A stretch of 64,000 nucleotides of DNA from Bog-756 sp963837805 (lineage in GTDB: Bacteria; Actinomycetota; Acidimicrobiia; Acidimicrobiales; RAAP-2). The notes below the pieces were generated by a model. That model worked only from the letters and a program-made list of their open reading frames with translations, had not been told where the DNA came from and did no database searches. Location of the stretch: assembly GCA_963837805.1 (NCBI GenBank), contig CAWIOU010000014.1:558001-622000 (forward strand), in the 5' to 3' direction. A program made the translations under genes and the position numbers. Below, piece after piece: positions 16,968 through 25,963 of the stretch. Position 1 is the first letter of the stretch; every line of letters starts with the position of its first letter.

Positions 16968-19900
16968 TCAGGAGGACATCCGGGCCGGCGACCGGAGAAG
17001 ACTCCGGGCCCGTCCGGCACGTCTGGCCGCCGTGTAGATCTCCTGGTGGTCGGCGACCACCCGTGGCCACCGGAATCGGCGGGCGGCCCGGGCGGCACGA
17101 TCGGCCAGGTCACGCTCGAGATCGGTGTCCATGAGCACCCTGCGGACCCCATCCTCGATGCTCGTGGCATCACCGTGGACGACGAGGAGGGCGTCCCGGG
17201 AATCCGAGAAGATGGGGGCGTCCGTCACCACCACCGGGCGGCCCAGCGGCAGGATGAAGCGAAGGGCGGCACTCGACGACTCGCCCGTCTCCTGGTACGG
17301 GAGGACGATCACATCGGTGCCCCGGAGCAGGGTCCGGGCCACCTCGTCGGTCAGGTACTCGGTGACCAGGAGGACCGAGTCTTCCATCCCCCGGGCCGCG
17401 ATTTCGGCCCGGATCTGGTCCTCGTACTCCTTCGACTCGACGTGCGGATACCGGGCGCACAGGGCGACGAGGAGGAGGTCGGGGAACTCGGCTCGGAGGG
17501 GATCGAGCGCCTTGACCAGTTCGAGAGTGCCCTTGTGGGGCAGCAGGAAGCCGAAGGTCCCCACCACCGGCCGTGACCCGAGCTCGAGCGCGGCCCGCAC
17601 CTCGGAGGGCGAGAGCTCAGGGGGGGCGGCGGCGCCGATGGGAACAACGGTCACGTTCTCCTGCAACCCGATCTCGGCCAGGAAGCGGGCATCGGATTCC
17701 TGGTGCACGATCAGCCGGTCCACCCTCGACAACGTGCCGGCGATCTGGCGGAGACTCAACAGGTCCCCCCGGTCGTCGTAATCGCGGGTGCGGTGGAGGG
17801 TCACCACGACCCCGCGGGTCTCCAGCTGGCGTTCGATGAGGTCGGCCATGCGCTGGAATTCGAAGAACCCGAAGTTGAACTGCACGTGGACCACCTCGGC
17901 ATCCGTCAACCTGAGCGCCTCCTCGAGGGTGGACAGGTCGGGCGACCATCGGTCCTTCCAGGTCCGGCTCACGCCGAGATCGGCAACCGGATCGATGACC
18001 ACGGCGTCGACATCGGCGAACAGGTCGATCTCGAACGTGTGGCGCGAGTGCTCCACGATGTATCGGGTGTTCTCGGCGATGCCGCACCGGGAGTTCCAGG
18101 TGGTGACCATGGCCACCCGTTGAACCCCAGCCGAGTCCTCGAGATCCTCGATGAACTCCTCCCAGCGGCGCACCGCCGCCGGCCAGGAGTAGCGGGTGGT
18201 GATCAGCTGCCGGGCCGCGTCGACCCGTTGACGAACGGCGGGGTCGTCCGGATGCTCGGCCATCCGCTTCAGTTCGACGGTGAGGCTCTCACCGTCGGGC
18301 TCCGCCCAGATCGAGTGGTCGAGGTCGAGATGGGTCTGCGCCGGCTCCAGCGTGTACGGGATGGTGACCGCCGTCTCCTCGGAGACGAAGTCGGCCAGGC
18401 CCGAATAGGCCAGGCTGATGACCGGGACGCCGGCAGCCATGGCTTCCGCCACCGGGAGGCCGAACCCTTCACCCCGCGCCGGGTGGACGTAGCAGTCGGC
18501 CACTCCGTAGAGGGCCTCGAGCTCCCGGTCGTCGAGGTCACGGTCGATCCAGCGCACGTCCGGCGGGTTGGGATGGCCCGCCTGCAGCCGGGCGAGGATC
18601 TCTCCGACCTGATTGTGGGGATTGGGGAAGGTCTTGAGGATCAGCGACACATCACTGCGACCGGCGAAGGCGGCGAAGTACGACTCGAGGAGCACGTCGA
18701 CCCCCTTGCGGGGAAAGGCCGAGCTGATGTGGAGGAAGGTGAAGGACCGGAGATCGACGAGCTCGGGGGCTTCGAGGGTGGCGGTGGGATCGGGGATGTC
18801 CACCCCGTTGCCGACCACGCGGATCGGGACGTCGACCCCGCAGTCGCGCAGCACGTCCCGGACGAAGGTCGACATGACACCCACACCGTCCAGATAGCGG
18901 TTGAAGTCGTCCACCACCGATTCGGGGACGCGGCTCTCTTCCCACCCGAAGTATTCGCAGGTGATGCCGCCCGGGGTGTCGATCACCCGCGGCGGATACA
19001 TCTGCCGGATGACGACATCGGGAAAAGGCACCTCTTTGGATCGGGCGAACAGGGCGGCGGCCTCGGGGTGCTGCTCGAGGTCCTCCTTGGCCGGTTCGTA
19101 GTCGCCCGGGCCTTCGGTGGCGTAGATGGACACGGCGTGCCCCGGAGACCGGTCGAGGCCCTCGGCCAGCTTCCGGTTGACCACGGCGAGGCTGTAGCTG
19201 GTCTCGAAGGGCCCCTGGATCTGCACCTCCAGCGGGAAGGCGGTCCCCGATGCCCGGTCGATGACCCGGCGGAGCAAGGCCCGGCTGTCGAAACCCCGGA
19301 GCTGCTCGATCCGCGCGAACTGCCTCTCGATCAGCCGCTGCCGCAATTCGGGGTCGCTCTGGACCGCCTGCACGGCGGCGGCCACCACGGCCGGCTCCTT
19401 GGTGTGCAGCAGGACCCCGGCGCCGCTCATCGTCTCGGGAACCGCGGCGGCCCCGTAGGCCACCACCGGAACCCCGGCCGCCATGGCCTCGAGGATGGGT
19501 ACTCCGAATCCCTCGTGTTCGCTGACCGAGACGAAGATGCCGGCACCGGCGAACGCCGATCTGAGCAGCGAATCGGACACCTTGCCGATGAGGATCACAT
19601 GGTCCGTCACCCCGAGCCGCTCGGCCTGGGCCCTGACCGTCGAGACGTAGTCCGCGGCCCTGGTGTCCCCGATCAGGAGGAGACGGGCGTCGGTGTCGAA
19701 GGTCCGGTGGTAGTGGGCGAATGCGGTGACCAGATCGTGCTGGCACTTGTTGCCGATGATCCGGCCGACGTAGAGCCAGTCGTTGGACCGACTGTGGGTA
19801 CCACCCGCCTCTTCGGTGAACTCACTGAAGTCGACCCGTACCGGCAGTACCTCCACCCGGCGGAAGCCAACGGCGAGCATCTCCCGGCGGTTGAAATTGG

Positions 19901-20291
19901 AAACCGCGATCCCGAACAGGGAGCGGCGGGCCAGGGTCATCAGCTGCTCGCGCCCGAGTCGAATATGACGGCGGACCGATTCGCTCTCGAAATACTGTTC
20001 CGGGGTGACGTTGTGGTACACGGTCACGATGTCGTTGGGCAGGGCGATGACGTCGTCGAAGGCCTCGTACCCCATCGAGTGATGGAGCAGGATGAGATCG
20101 GTTTCCGGACCGCGGTAGCCGTGGACCGAGTGGATGCGGTCGTGAAGTCCCGGGGCGATGTGCTCGGCGAAGATCTCGGACTCGTATCCGAGCTCGCGCA
20201 GCACCCGCCGCAGATCGAGCATCTGATTGGTGATCGCGTCCCCGACGGCGGTCCCCGAATGGAACTGGTGGACTGCCCGGCGCCCGGTCAC
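16968..20291 (-). CDS. Three-domain GT4 glycosyltransferase (polysaccharide synthase type)
   Basis: 1107 residues made of three consecutive GT-B/GT4 units. Unit 1 (~1-365) has the donor-site motif HEGFGVPILEAMAAG (~257). Unit 2 (~365-745) has GEGFGLPVAEAMAAG (~607). Unit 3 (~750-1107) begins VAMVTTWNSRCGIAEN and is more divergent, its donor-site region reading YQETGESSSAALRF (~1000). Multi-domain GT4 proteins such as WbdA polymerise repeat units by using several linkage activities in turn. The GTG start overlaps the stop of the upstream methyltransferase by four bases (GTGA), implying translational coupling. Together they resemble a polymerase plus chain terminator for a surface polysaccharide; sugar specificity is unknown. 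Confidence 0.85.
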   Translation of the reverse strand: MTGRRAVHQFHSGTAVGDAITNQMLDLRRVLRELGYESEIFAEHIAPGLHDRIHSVHGYRGPETDLILLHHSMGYEAFDDVIALPNDIVTVYHNVTPEQYFESESVRRHIRLGREQLMTLARRSLFGIAVSNFNRREMLAVGFRRVEVLPVRVDFSEFTEEAGGTHSRSNDWLYVGRIIGNKCQHDLVTAFAHYHRTFDTDARLLLIGDTRAADYVSTVRAQAERLGVTDHVILIGKVSDSLLRSAFAGAGIFVSVSEHEGFGVPILEAMAAGVPVVAYGAAAVPETMSGAGVLLHTKEPAVVAAAVQAVQSDPELRQRLIERQFARIEQLRGFDSRALLRRVIDRASGTAFPLEVQIQGPFETSYSLAVVNRKLAEGLDRSPGHAVSIYATEGPGDYEPAKEDLEQHPEAAALFARSKEVPFPDVVIRQMYPPRVIDTPGGITCEYFGWEESRVPESVVDDFNRYLDGVGVMSTFVRDVLRDCGVDVPIRVVGNGVDIPDPTATLEAPELVDLRSFTFLHISSAFPRKGVDVLLESYFAAFAGRSDVSLILKTFPNPHNQVGEILARLQAGHPNPPDVRWIDRDLDDRELEALYGVADCYVHPARGEGFGLPVAEAMAAGVPVISLAYSGLADFVSEETAVTIPYTLEPAQTHLDLDHSIWAEPDGESLTVELKRMAEHPDDPAVRQRVDAARQLITTRYSWPAAVRRWEEFIEDLEDSAGVQRVAMVTTWNSRCGIAENTRYIVEHSRHTFEIDLFADVDAVVIDPVADLGVSRTWKDRWSPDLSTLEEALRLTDAEVVHVQFNFGFFEFQRMADLIERQLETRGVVVTLHRTRDYDDRGDLLSLRQIAGTLSRVDRLIVHQESDARFLAEIGLQENVTVVPIGAAAPPELSPSEVRAALELGSRPVVGTFGFLLPHKGTLELVKALDPLRAEFPDLLLVALCARYPHVESKEYEDQIRAEIAARGMEDSVLLVTEYLTDEVARTLLRGTDVIVLPYQETGESSSAALRFILPLGRPVVVTDAPIFSDSRDALLVVHGDATSIEDGVRRVLMDTDLERDLADRAARAARRFRWPRVVADHQEIYTAARRAGRARSLLRSPARMSS

Positions 20292-21523
20292 TTGGTGGCG
20301 ACGACCACGTAGTCCTGGTGCCCGAACACACTTTCGAGGAGCGCCTCGACGGCTTCGCCCGTCGCTCCGTCCGGCAGATCGCTGCTCAATTCCAGCAGCG
20401 GGTGGGGTGACCGCTCCTCGAGCTCCACCGAAACGAACCCGACCTGCTCGCAGATGAAGCGGAGCGTCTCGGGATGCACCGGACGGACGTGGGAGGTGTC
20501 GGCATAGAAGTGATTTCCGAGCGCGTACGAGCTACGCGGATTGATCGTCTCGATGACCAGGACCCCTTCCCGATGGAGCTTCTCATGGGCCAGGACGATC
20601 AGCTGCTCCAACTCCGGGGTGATCAGGTGCTCGACGACCTGGGCACAGAAGATCCCCTTCAACGAGTCGTCGGCCACACGCGACAGGTAGTGGATCCCGT
20701 CATCGACCACCGCATTGAGCCCTCGCGAACGACAGACCTCGACCATGTCCGGGTCGAGGTCGACGCCCAGGGCATCCTGACCGGCTGCCTCGAGGAGCGA
20801 CAGCATCTCGCCCCGCCCGCATCCGATGTCGATGACCCGACCCGGCACCGGGCCGGGAGGGAAGAGCGTGAGGTACCGCTCCTGCGAGGCGCGCAACTCT
20901 TCCTTGCTTCCCCGGAAGCGGTCCTCGAATCCCACGTAGTCGATGTCGGCACCCGTCGTCCCGATCGCACCCAGGCGATCGAGGATCGATGTGATCTCCT
21001 TGGCCAGCGGACGCACGTCGGACTGCAGCGCCGCATGCTGGAACACCTCGGTCTGCAGCTGCGTGTCCTCGACGATGGAAGCCACCTCCCGACGCATGCG
21101 GTTGTTGGTCTCGCTGACCGTCACCAGCTGCATCTTGAGTCGGGCGATCTGCCGGCGGAGCTCGTCGAGCTCGGTGTCGATGCGGTAGATCGAGTTGTAG
21201 GCCTGGGCCGAGAACTCGACACCCTGGCTGTCGAACTGCTGCTGAAGGATCCACCGGGGCTCCACATACCAACTGGTCATGCGCCGGACCACCCGCTTGA
21301 CCACCGAGCCCACCAGGCCCCGGGGCCCAGAACTCCCGTCCACGTCCGGAGGATGGATCTCGCTGAGGACGGTCCTCATGCGGTGGATCGGGAGGTCCAG
21401 TGGCGGCGACGGCTCGACGAGGGCGGTGGAGGTTCGTTCGTCGACGCGGACGGCTCCGAGGAGGTGCTCGATCCTTTCGATCAGAACGTCAGCCGAGATC
21501 ACCTGGCCATCGACATCAAGCAT
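20288..21523 (-). CDS. Coiled-coil SAM-dependent methyltransferase, possible chain-capping enzyme
   Basis: 411 residues. The N-terminal ~215 are helical, with a charged heptad-like stretch (about 110-165, including DELRRQIARLKMQLV) likely to be a coiled coil. The C-terminal half is a class I methyltransferase: VIDIGCGRGEML (~228), ALGVDLDPDMVEVCRSRG and FCAQVVEHL. Related proteins near O-polysaccharide loci (for example the methyltransferase part of WbdD) cap the growing chain, and a coiled coil there measures chain length. Here the order along the protein differs and no kinase domain is seen. It is translationally coupled to the three-domain GT4 gene. The ATG at 21523 has GGGAG upstream. Confidence 0.8.
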   Translation of the reverse strand: MLDVDGQVISADVLIERIEHLLGAVRVDERTSTALVEPSPPLDLPIHRMRTVLSEIHPPDVDGSSGPRGLVGSVVKRVVRRMTSWYVEPRWILQQQFDSQGVEFSAQAYNSIYRIDTELDELRRQIARLKMQLVTVSETNNRMRREVASIVEDTQLQTEVFQHAALQSDVRPLAKEITSILDRLGAIGTTGADIDYVGFEDRFRGSKEELRASQERYLTLFPPGPVPGRVIDIGCGRGEMLSLLEAAGQDALGVDLDPDMVEVCRSRGLNAVVDDGIHYLSRVADDSLKGIFCAQVVEHLITPELEQLIVLAHEKLHREGVLVIETINPRSSYALGNHFYADTSHVRPVHPETLRFICEQVGFVSVELEERSPHPLLELSSDLPDGATGEAVEALLESVFGHQDYVVVATK

Positions 21524-21642
21524 TCACACTCCCAAGGTAGGGTTACGGCTCTCAGCGACAGCCATCACTGACAGTTTATCTTCCAGAAATTCCCGCTCCG
21601 GCGGCCGGATCGGCATGGAGGGTGGGCTCTCACTACCGGCTC

Positions 21643-21648
21643 TACAAT
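21643..21648 (+). promoter_or_regulatory. Candidate -10 for the GT-C gene at 21794
   Basis: TACAAT, a close match to the sigma-70 -10 consensus, in the 270-bp divergent region; it would leave a leader of about 140 nt. Confidence 0.35.
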
Positions 21649-21793
21649 GACCGATCGGAGTGGCGGCGTGGCCTTCTCAGCGGTGCACAAGGCCCTCGAG
21701 GATGTCACGGCGCCCGGGGCCATGAAAGGGCAGGGTCCCAGCGAGCCCGGGTGCAGACCCTCGTGTGAGTTCATCGGAGCGTGAAGGTCGGGC

Positions 21794-23611
21794 ATGGTCG
21801 TCGAAACGATACCTGAGACAAAGCCCAGGTCAGGGTCGGGAGAGGCGACGGCCGGCCGGGGGCGCCGGCATTCGAGGCGACGTCGGGACCAGCACTCGCC
21901 CAGCGACTCCTTGGCCTGGTGGATCGCCGCCTTCCTGATCGCCGCGGCCGGGGTGGTGGGCCTCGTTCTCCGGTTGTGGCTCGTTTTCCACAGTCCCCTC
22001 ACGTCCGACGAGGCGGTGGTCGGCCTCGTCGCCCAGGGCATGCTGCACGGACACTTCACCGCGTTCTTCTGGGGCCAGCAGTACGGAGGGACGGCTGAGC
22101 CGGCGGTCCTCGCCCTCTTCTTCCTGGTGCTGGGTCAACACGGATGGGTCGAGACGTTGATGGCGGGATTCCTGTCCGCCGTCGCCGCCGTCCTCACCTG
22201 GCGGGTGGCGCTCCGGCTGGTGCGGCTACCGGTGCTCGCCCTGCTCGCCGCCGCCCTCACCTGGGCCGCGCCCGAAGTCGTTGTCCAGGACTCGGTCAAA
22301 ACCTGGGGATTCCGCGGGGTGGCGCTCATCTGCGGCCTCCTGGTGCTGCTCATGGGACTGCGGGTGCTGGACGGTCGGCGCGGTGTCCTCAACTTCGCCG
22401 CACTGGGATTGGCCGCGGGGGTCGGCTGGTGGTCGTCCCCCGAGATCGCCTACTACGCCGTCCCGACGTTGTTCATCCTGGTCGTCGCCTTCCGATCGAC
22501 CCGGGAGCGCCGGTGGCGCATCTGGGTCCCGGCGACGCTGACCGCGGTGGTGACGGTGATCGTCGGCGCCGCTCCGTGGTTGTGGACCAACGAGAAGTCG
22601 GGGTTTGCGTCCTTGCATACAATCCCCAGACGAGGTCCGACCCACCACCCGGGCATCCTGGGCCGGATCCCGATCTTCTTCCGTGATCAGCTCCCCATGT
22701 CGGTCGGCCTGCGTCGCGCCTTCGACGGGGTCTGGCTCGGGTCCTTCGGTGGGGAGTGGCTCCGAGTGACGGTGATGGTCATCGTCTTCGCCATCATCGT
22801 GACCGCGCTCCTCCTGTGCCTGGCCCGCCCCGGTCGGACCCGCTGCCTCGCCCTGGGTGTCCTCCTCTTTCCGTTGATGTTCATCCTGTCCCCGGCCTCG
22901 TGGTTCTGGCTGGATGGCCGCTACGACTGCTTCCTGCCTCCGTTGCTGGCCCTGGTCCTGGCCGTGGGATGTTACGAAGGCGCCGGTCGATTCCGCCGCC
23001 TGCGTGGTCGGCACGGGGAGGTGACCGCTGGTGCGGTGGGTTCGGTCGAACCCGGAGCCGACGAGTCCGGCCCGACGCCGAGCGCAGGGGTCGCCACGCT
23101 GATGATGGCCGGGGTGGTGGCCCTGTCCGTCACCCTCACCGTGGTCATGTTCTTCCAAGTCATCCAGACGTCTCCACGCATCTTCACCTCCACGTGGGGA
23201 AACCCGGATGCCCCGACCATGGTCGCCATCGCCAAGTTGGAGGCCGAGGGGGTCACCACCGGCTACGCCGACTACTGGGTGGCCTACAAACTGGACTTCC
23301 TGAGCCGGGGCCGTCTCACCATCACGACGGCCGGCTACGACGCCGATCGGTCCCAGTCGATCAACAAGAAGGTGAAGGCCAGCACCTGGCCCGCATTCCT
23401 GTTCGTGTCGCGCCGACAATCGGGCAAGGACGGCACGCAGTTCAGTGCCCCGAAACTCATCATCGGCCCCGACGGCGTCTCGGAGTCGACTTTCCTTGCC
23501 ACCTTGCAGAGGCTCGGTGTGCCCCACCGGATCATCAGCACGGGAATCCTGCAGGCAGTGGTGCCTTACGAGCCGATCTCGCTGGGCAAAGCTCACTTCC
23601 CCGGCCTCTGA
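21794..23611 (+). CDS. GT-C-like integral membrane glycosyltransferase
   Basis: 605 residues: a basic 40-residue N-terminus, then 10-12 membrane helices to about residue 455, then a soluble ~150-residue C-terminal part. After the first helix comes HSPLTSDEAVVGL (~70), an Asp-Glu pair in the first external loop as expected for GT-C enzymes of the ArnT/PMT type, and FWGQQYGGTAEP follows. It should use a polyprenyl-phosphate sugar on the outer face of the membrane. The ATG has AAGG upstream. It is divergent from the methyltransferase/GT4 pair and closes the glycan cluster; acceptor unknown. Confidence 0.75.
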   Translation: MVVETIPETKPRSGSGEATAGRGRRHSRRRRDQHSPSDSLAWWIAAFLIAAAGVVGLVLRLWLVFHSPLTSDEAVVGLVAQGMLHGHFTAFFWGQQYGGTAEPAVLALFFLVLGQHGWVETLMAGFLSAVAAVLTWRVALRLVRLPVLALLAAALTWAAPEVVVQDSVKTWGFRGVALICGLLVLLMGLRVLDGRRGVLNFAALGLAAGVGWWSSPEIAYYAVPTLFILVVAFRSTRERRWRIWVPATLTAVVTVIVGAAPWLWTNEKSGFASLHTIPRRGPTHHPGILGRIPIFFRDQLPMSVGLRRAFDGVWLGSFGGEWLRVTVMVIVFAIIVTALLLCLARPGRTRCLALGVLLFPLMFILSPASWFWLDGRYDCFLPPLLALVLAVGCYEGAGRFRRLRGRHGEVTAGAVGSVEPGADESGPTPSAGVATLMMAGVVALSVTLTVVMFFQVIQTSPRIFTSTWGNPDAPTMVAIAKLEAEGVTTGYADYWVAYKLDFLSRGRLTITTAGYDADRSQSINKKVKASTWPAFLFVSRRQSGKDGTQFSAPKLIIGPDGVSESTFLATLQRLGVPHRIISTGILQAVVPYEPISLGKAHFPGL

Positions 23612-23640
23612 ACGGGACCGCGGCACCTGGTCTCCACCGC

Positions 23641-24570
23641 TCACCCCTCGAGCAGTCCGGCCACCATCCCGTCGAGGATGTCCGCCTCCGAGACAAGGCA
23701 TTCGTCGAATCCGAACCGGCCCATCACCGTGGCCAGAATGAGCGCCCCTCCCACGATCACATCCTCCCGTCCCGGCACCATGCCCGCCCGGTCCAGCCGG
23801 GCCTGTTTGACCTCGGCCGCCAGGGTCAGGTACCAGTCGTGGACGTTTCCGGCGGTCAGCACCGAATGGTGGATACGGTCGGGGTCGTACTCGTCCAGCC
23901 CCATCTGCAGGGATGCCAGCGTGGTCACCGTGCCGGCCAGACCGACCAGGCGTCGCGAGGTGAGAAACCGGGGCTCGGCGGCGATGGCCTCGTCCAACAA
24001 TTCGAGGACCGCCGATTCGGCCTGACCCAACTCGGCCGCCGTGGGCGGATCCGAGGTCAGAAAGCGCTCGGTCAACCGGACGCATCCGATCTGCATGGAG
24101 ACGGCGGCCAGTTCCGGGTCGGCGGCGCCGGAACCCGTGACCAGTTCGGTCGAACCGCCTCCGATGTCGAGAATCAGGAAGGGTCCGTCGTCGGGATCGA
24201 GGTCGGAGACGGCGCCGGCCATCGACAGTCGAGCCTCTGCCGTTCCCTCCAGGAGCTCGGGAGTCACCCCGGTCGTCTCGCCCGCCGCTCTGAGGAACTC
24301 TTCCCCGTTGGATGCATCCCGAGCCGCCGAGGTCGCCACCAGACGGCTCCGGACCACACTCAGCCGGTTCATCACCTCCCGGTACTCGGTCAGGACCGAG
24401 AGGCACCGGTCGATGGCTTCACCCGAGAGCTTCCCGGTTGCGTCCACTCCCTCACCCAGTCGGGTGATCCTCATCAACCGCTCGAGTGGACGCCCACTGG
24501 CATCGACGACGAACAGCCTGGTCGAGTTGGTCCCACAATCGATGGCCGCCACCGGACCGACTGCGCGCAT
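23641..24570 (-). CDS. ppx: Ppx/GppA family exopolyphosphatase
   Basis: 309 residues, the length of the short actinobacterial Ppx form. The ASKHA fold shows AAIDCGTNSTRLFVVD (phosphate 1 loop, ~8), the catalytic Glu region with LEGTAEARLS (~130) and FLILDIGGGSTELVTG (~152). It hydrolyses inorganic polyphosphate or pppGpp. It is last in the run eno-ftsB-DUF501-ppx, the same order as Rv1023-Rv1026 in M. tuberculosis. AGGGA precedes the ATG at 24570. Confidence 0.93.
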   Translation of the reverse strand: MRAVGPVAAIDCGTNSTRLFVVDASGRPLERLMRITRLGEGVDATGKLSGEAIDRCLSVLTEYREVMNRLSVVRSRLVATSAARDASNGEEFLRAAGETTGVTPELLEGTAEARLSMAGAVSDLDPDDGPFLILDIGGGSTELVTGSGAADPELAAVSMQIGCVRLTERFLTSDPPTAAELGQAESAVLELLDEAIAAEPRFLTSRRLVGLAGTVTTLASLQMGLDEYDPDRIHHSVLTAGNVHDWYLTLAAEVKQARLDRAGMVPGREDVIVGGALILATVMGRFGFDECLVSEADILDGMVAGLLEG

Positions 24571-24656
24571 GATCCCTTGCTAGCACGACGGCGATCGGTT
24601 CCACCACCCATCGAGGCCGTCGGCCAGGCCGGAGGTCCTCCCTCCCGAGCGTTCGC

Positions 24657-25133
24657 TCAGGTGGGATGGAGGCCGATCTGTCGGGCCGTCCACTCACCGA
24701 CAGGATCCTCGGCTCCGGTCAGCCACCAGGCCAGGTGGGCATGAAGGCACTTCACACCCTGCCTGGTCCCACCCACTCCCCCCGAAGGCCTCGGTCCGCG
24801 GTGTCCGACGGGGATGAGCGCGTCGCGTTCGTCGGCGTAGTGGGCATGGGCGGCCCTGATCCGATCCAGTCCCACCGCGGCCTCCGCCTGTCGGACCCCG
24901 CCGGTCGACTCGATCCTGCTCACCGCGTCCCGCAGGGCCGGGTCGACCAGCCAGTAGCGGGTGGGCATGGGCGTGCCGTCGAAGAGAAACGGAGCATTGG
25001 AGATGACCGCCGGAGCACCATCCTCGTTCCGGACGATCACTTCGAACTCCCCGGCGGGCGGACGCCCGAGGAGCTCGGACACCATGGCCAGATCGGCGTC
25101 GGACCCGGGTCCGGCCGGGGGCCGCCCGGTCAC
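24657..25133 (-). CDS. DUF501 domain-containing protein
   Basis: 158 residues. DUF501 features are visible: PTRYWLVDP (~58), AHAHYADERDALI (~95), GVGGTRQGVKCLHAHLA (~120) and a C-terminal tail with VGEWTARQIG. No biochemical function is established for the family. Its fixed place between ftsB and ppx in actinobacteria (Rv1025) is the main clue. The GTG at 25133 overlaps the ftsB stop as GTGA. Confidence 0.92.
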   Translation of the reverse strand: MTGRPPAGPGSDADLAMVSELLGRPPAGEFEVIVRNEDGAPAVISNAPFLFDGTPMPTRYWLVDPALRDAVSRIESTGGVRQAEAAVGLDRIRAAHAHYADERDALIPVGHRGPRPSGGVGGTRQGVKCLHAHLAWWLTGAEDPVGEWTARQIGLHPT

Positions 25134-25963
25134 TTCCAGAATTCGAGCGTGTCGGACACCCGGGACCAGAAACTCGACCGGCTCGACAGCGATCCCGCCG
25201 ACGGGGCCGAGCCCGCAGCCGATGACCGGTCACCGCTGGTCCCTGCCGGCGAACCGGAGAAGGCGGAGGTGGGCGTGGCCCGGGGAAGCCCGGGATCGGG
25301 CGACATGTCGGGGGCGTCGGCGGGTGCGACCAGTGCTTCGTCGCCGGGGTCGCCCGAGGTCGGCCCTCCGGGCGTCGTGGAGGTGGTCCTGCCCGACGCC
25401 GGCAGCACGTTGTAGAGGGTTTGGTTCGGCGAGACGAGCTGGTAGTCCTGGCGGGCCAACCGATCGATCTCGGTGGTCGACTTCAACTGTTGGTTCTGCT
25501 CCGACAGGGCCCGGTTGGCGCTCTGGATCTGATGGAGCTGCGCGGCCGCCGCAGACAGCTGCCGATGCTGGGACAACAGGGTGGAGAACGGGAAGTTGGT
25601 GGCCAGCACGGCGACGGCGAAGGCGGCCGCCAGCGCCACCGGGATCCGGCTGCGGCGGGTGAGCGGGGAGACCGGGTCCCGCCGGCGCCGCTCCCGTCGG
25701 GATGCGGAGGCCTTTCCCGATCGCCTGAAAAAGCGGAACGTCGGAAGACGGAGCCACCGTCGTGGCGCCGCGGCGGCTTTCTTGGTGACCTTCGCCGCGG
25801 ATGTGTTCTTCGCCGCCGGCTTGTTCGTGGCCACCGGCTCGACCCCGGGCCGCCGTAGACGCACGACCGACCTCAGCGACCGTCTGTTCCGGGACGCCCG
25901 ACGCCTCTCCTTCTCTCGCCAGCCCTCCCTGCGTCTCGAATGGGCGTGGGGACGGGCGCTCAC
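25130..25963 (-). CDS. FtsB/DivIC-type septum formation initiator
   Basis: 277 residues from GTG 25963, chosen because it overlaps the enolase stop as GTGA; a GTG at 25978 is the alternative. A long basic cytoplasmic tail (~100 residues) precedes one membrane helix (AALAAAFAVAVLATNF, ~115), then a short coiled coil (QLSAAAAQLHQIQSANRALSE), then IDRLARQDYQLVSPNQTLY, the conserved DivIC motif. A Ser/Pro/Gly-rich C-terminal extension follows. FtsB-like proteins bridge FtsQ and FtsL in the divisome. The position matches Rv1024. Confidence 0.9.
   Translation of the reverse strand: MSARPHAHSRRREGWREKERRRASRNRRSLRSVVRLRRPGVEPVATNKPAAKNTSAAKVTKKAAAAPRRWLRLPTFRFFRRSGKASASRRERRRRDPVSPLTRRSRIPVALAAAFAVAVLATNFPFSTLLSQHRQLSAAAAQLHQIQSANRALSEQNQQLKSTTEIDRLARQDYQLVSPNQTLYNVLPASGRTTSTTPGGPTSGDPGDEALVAPADAPDMSPDPGLPRATPTSAFSGSPAGTSGDRSSAAGSAPSAGSLSSRSSFWSRVSDTLEFWK

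Noticed and set aside
12517..20312. Very long plus-strand open frames (for example 12517-13902, 14060-16798 and 17703-20312)
   Set aside because: They lie opposite well-supported minus-strand glycan genes, have no family motifs, and show the His/Gly/Arg/Asp-rich composition of antisense frames in GC-rich DNA.
21668..21784. 38-codon leader frame (GTG start) ending ten bases before the GT-C gene
   Set aside because: It could be a leader peptide, but there is no ribosome-binding site, no conserved feature and no attenuator-like structure visible; chance is as likely.
22226..24744. Long open frames overlapping the GT-C and ppx genes on the other strands
   Set aside because: Shadow frames; the overlapped genes have full-length family matches.
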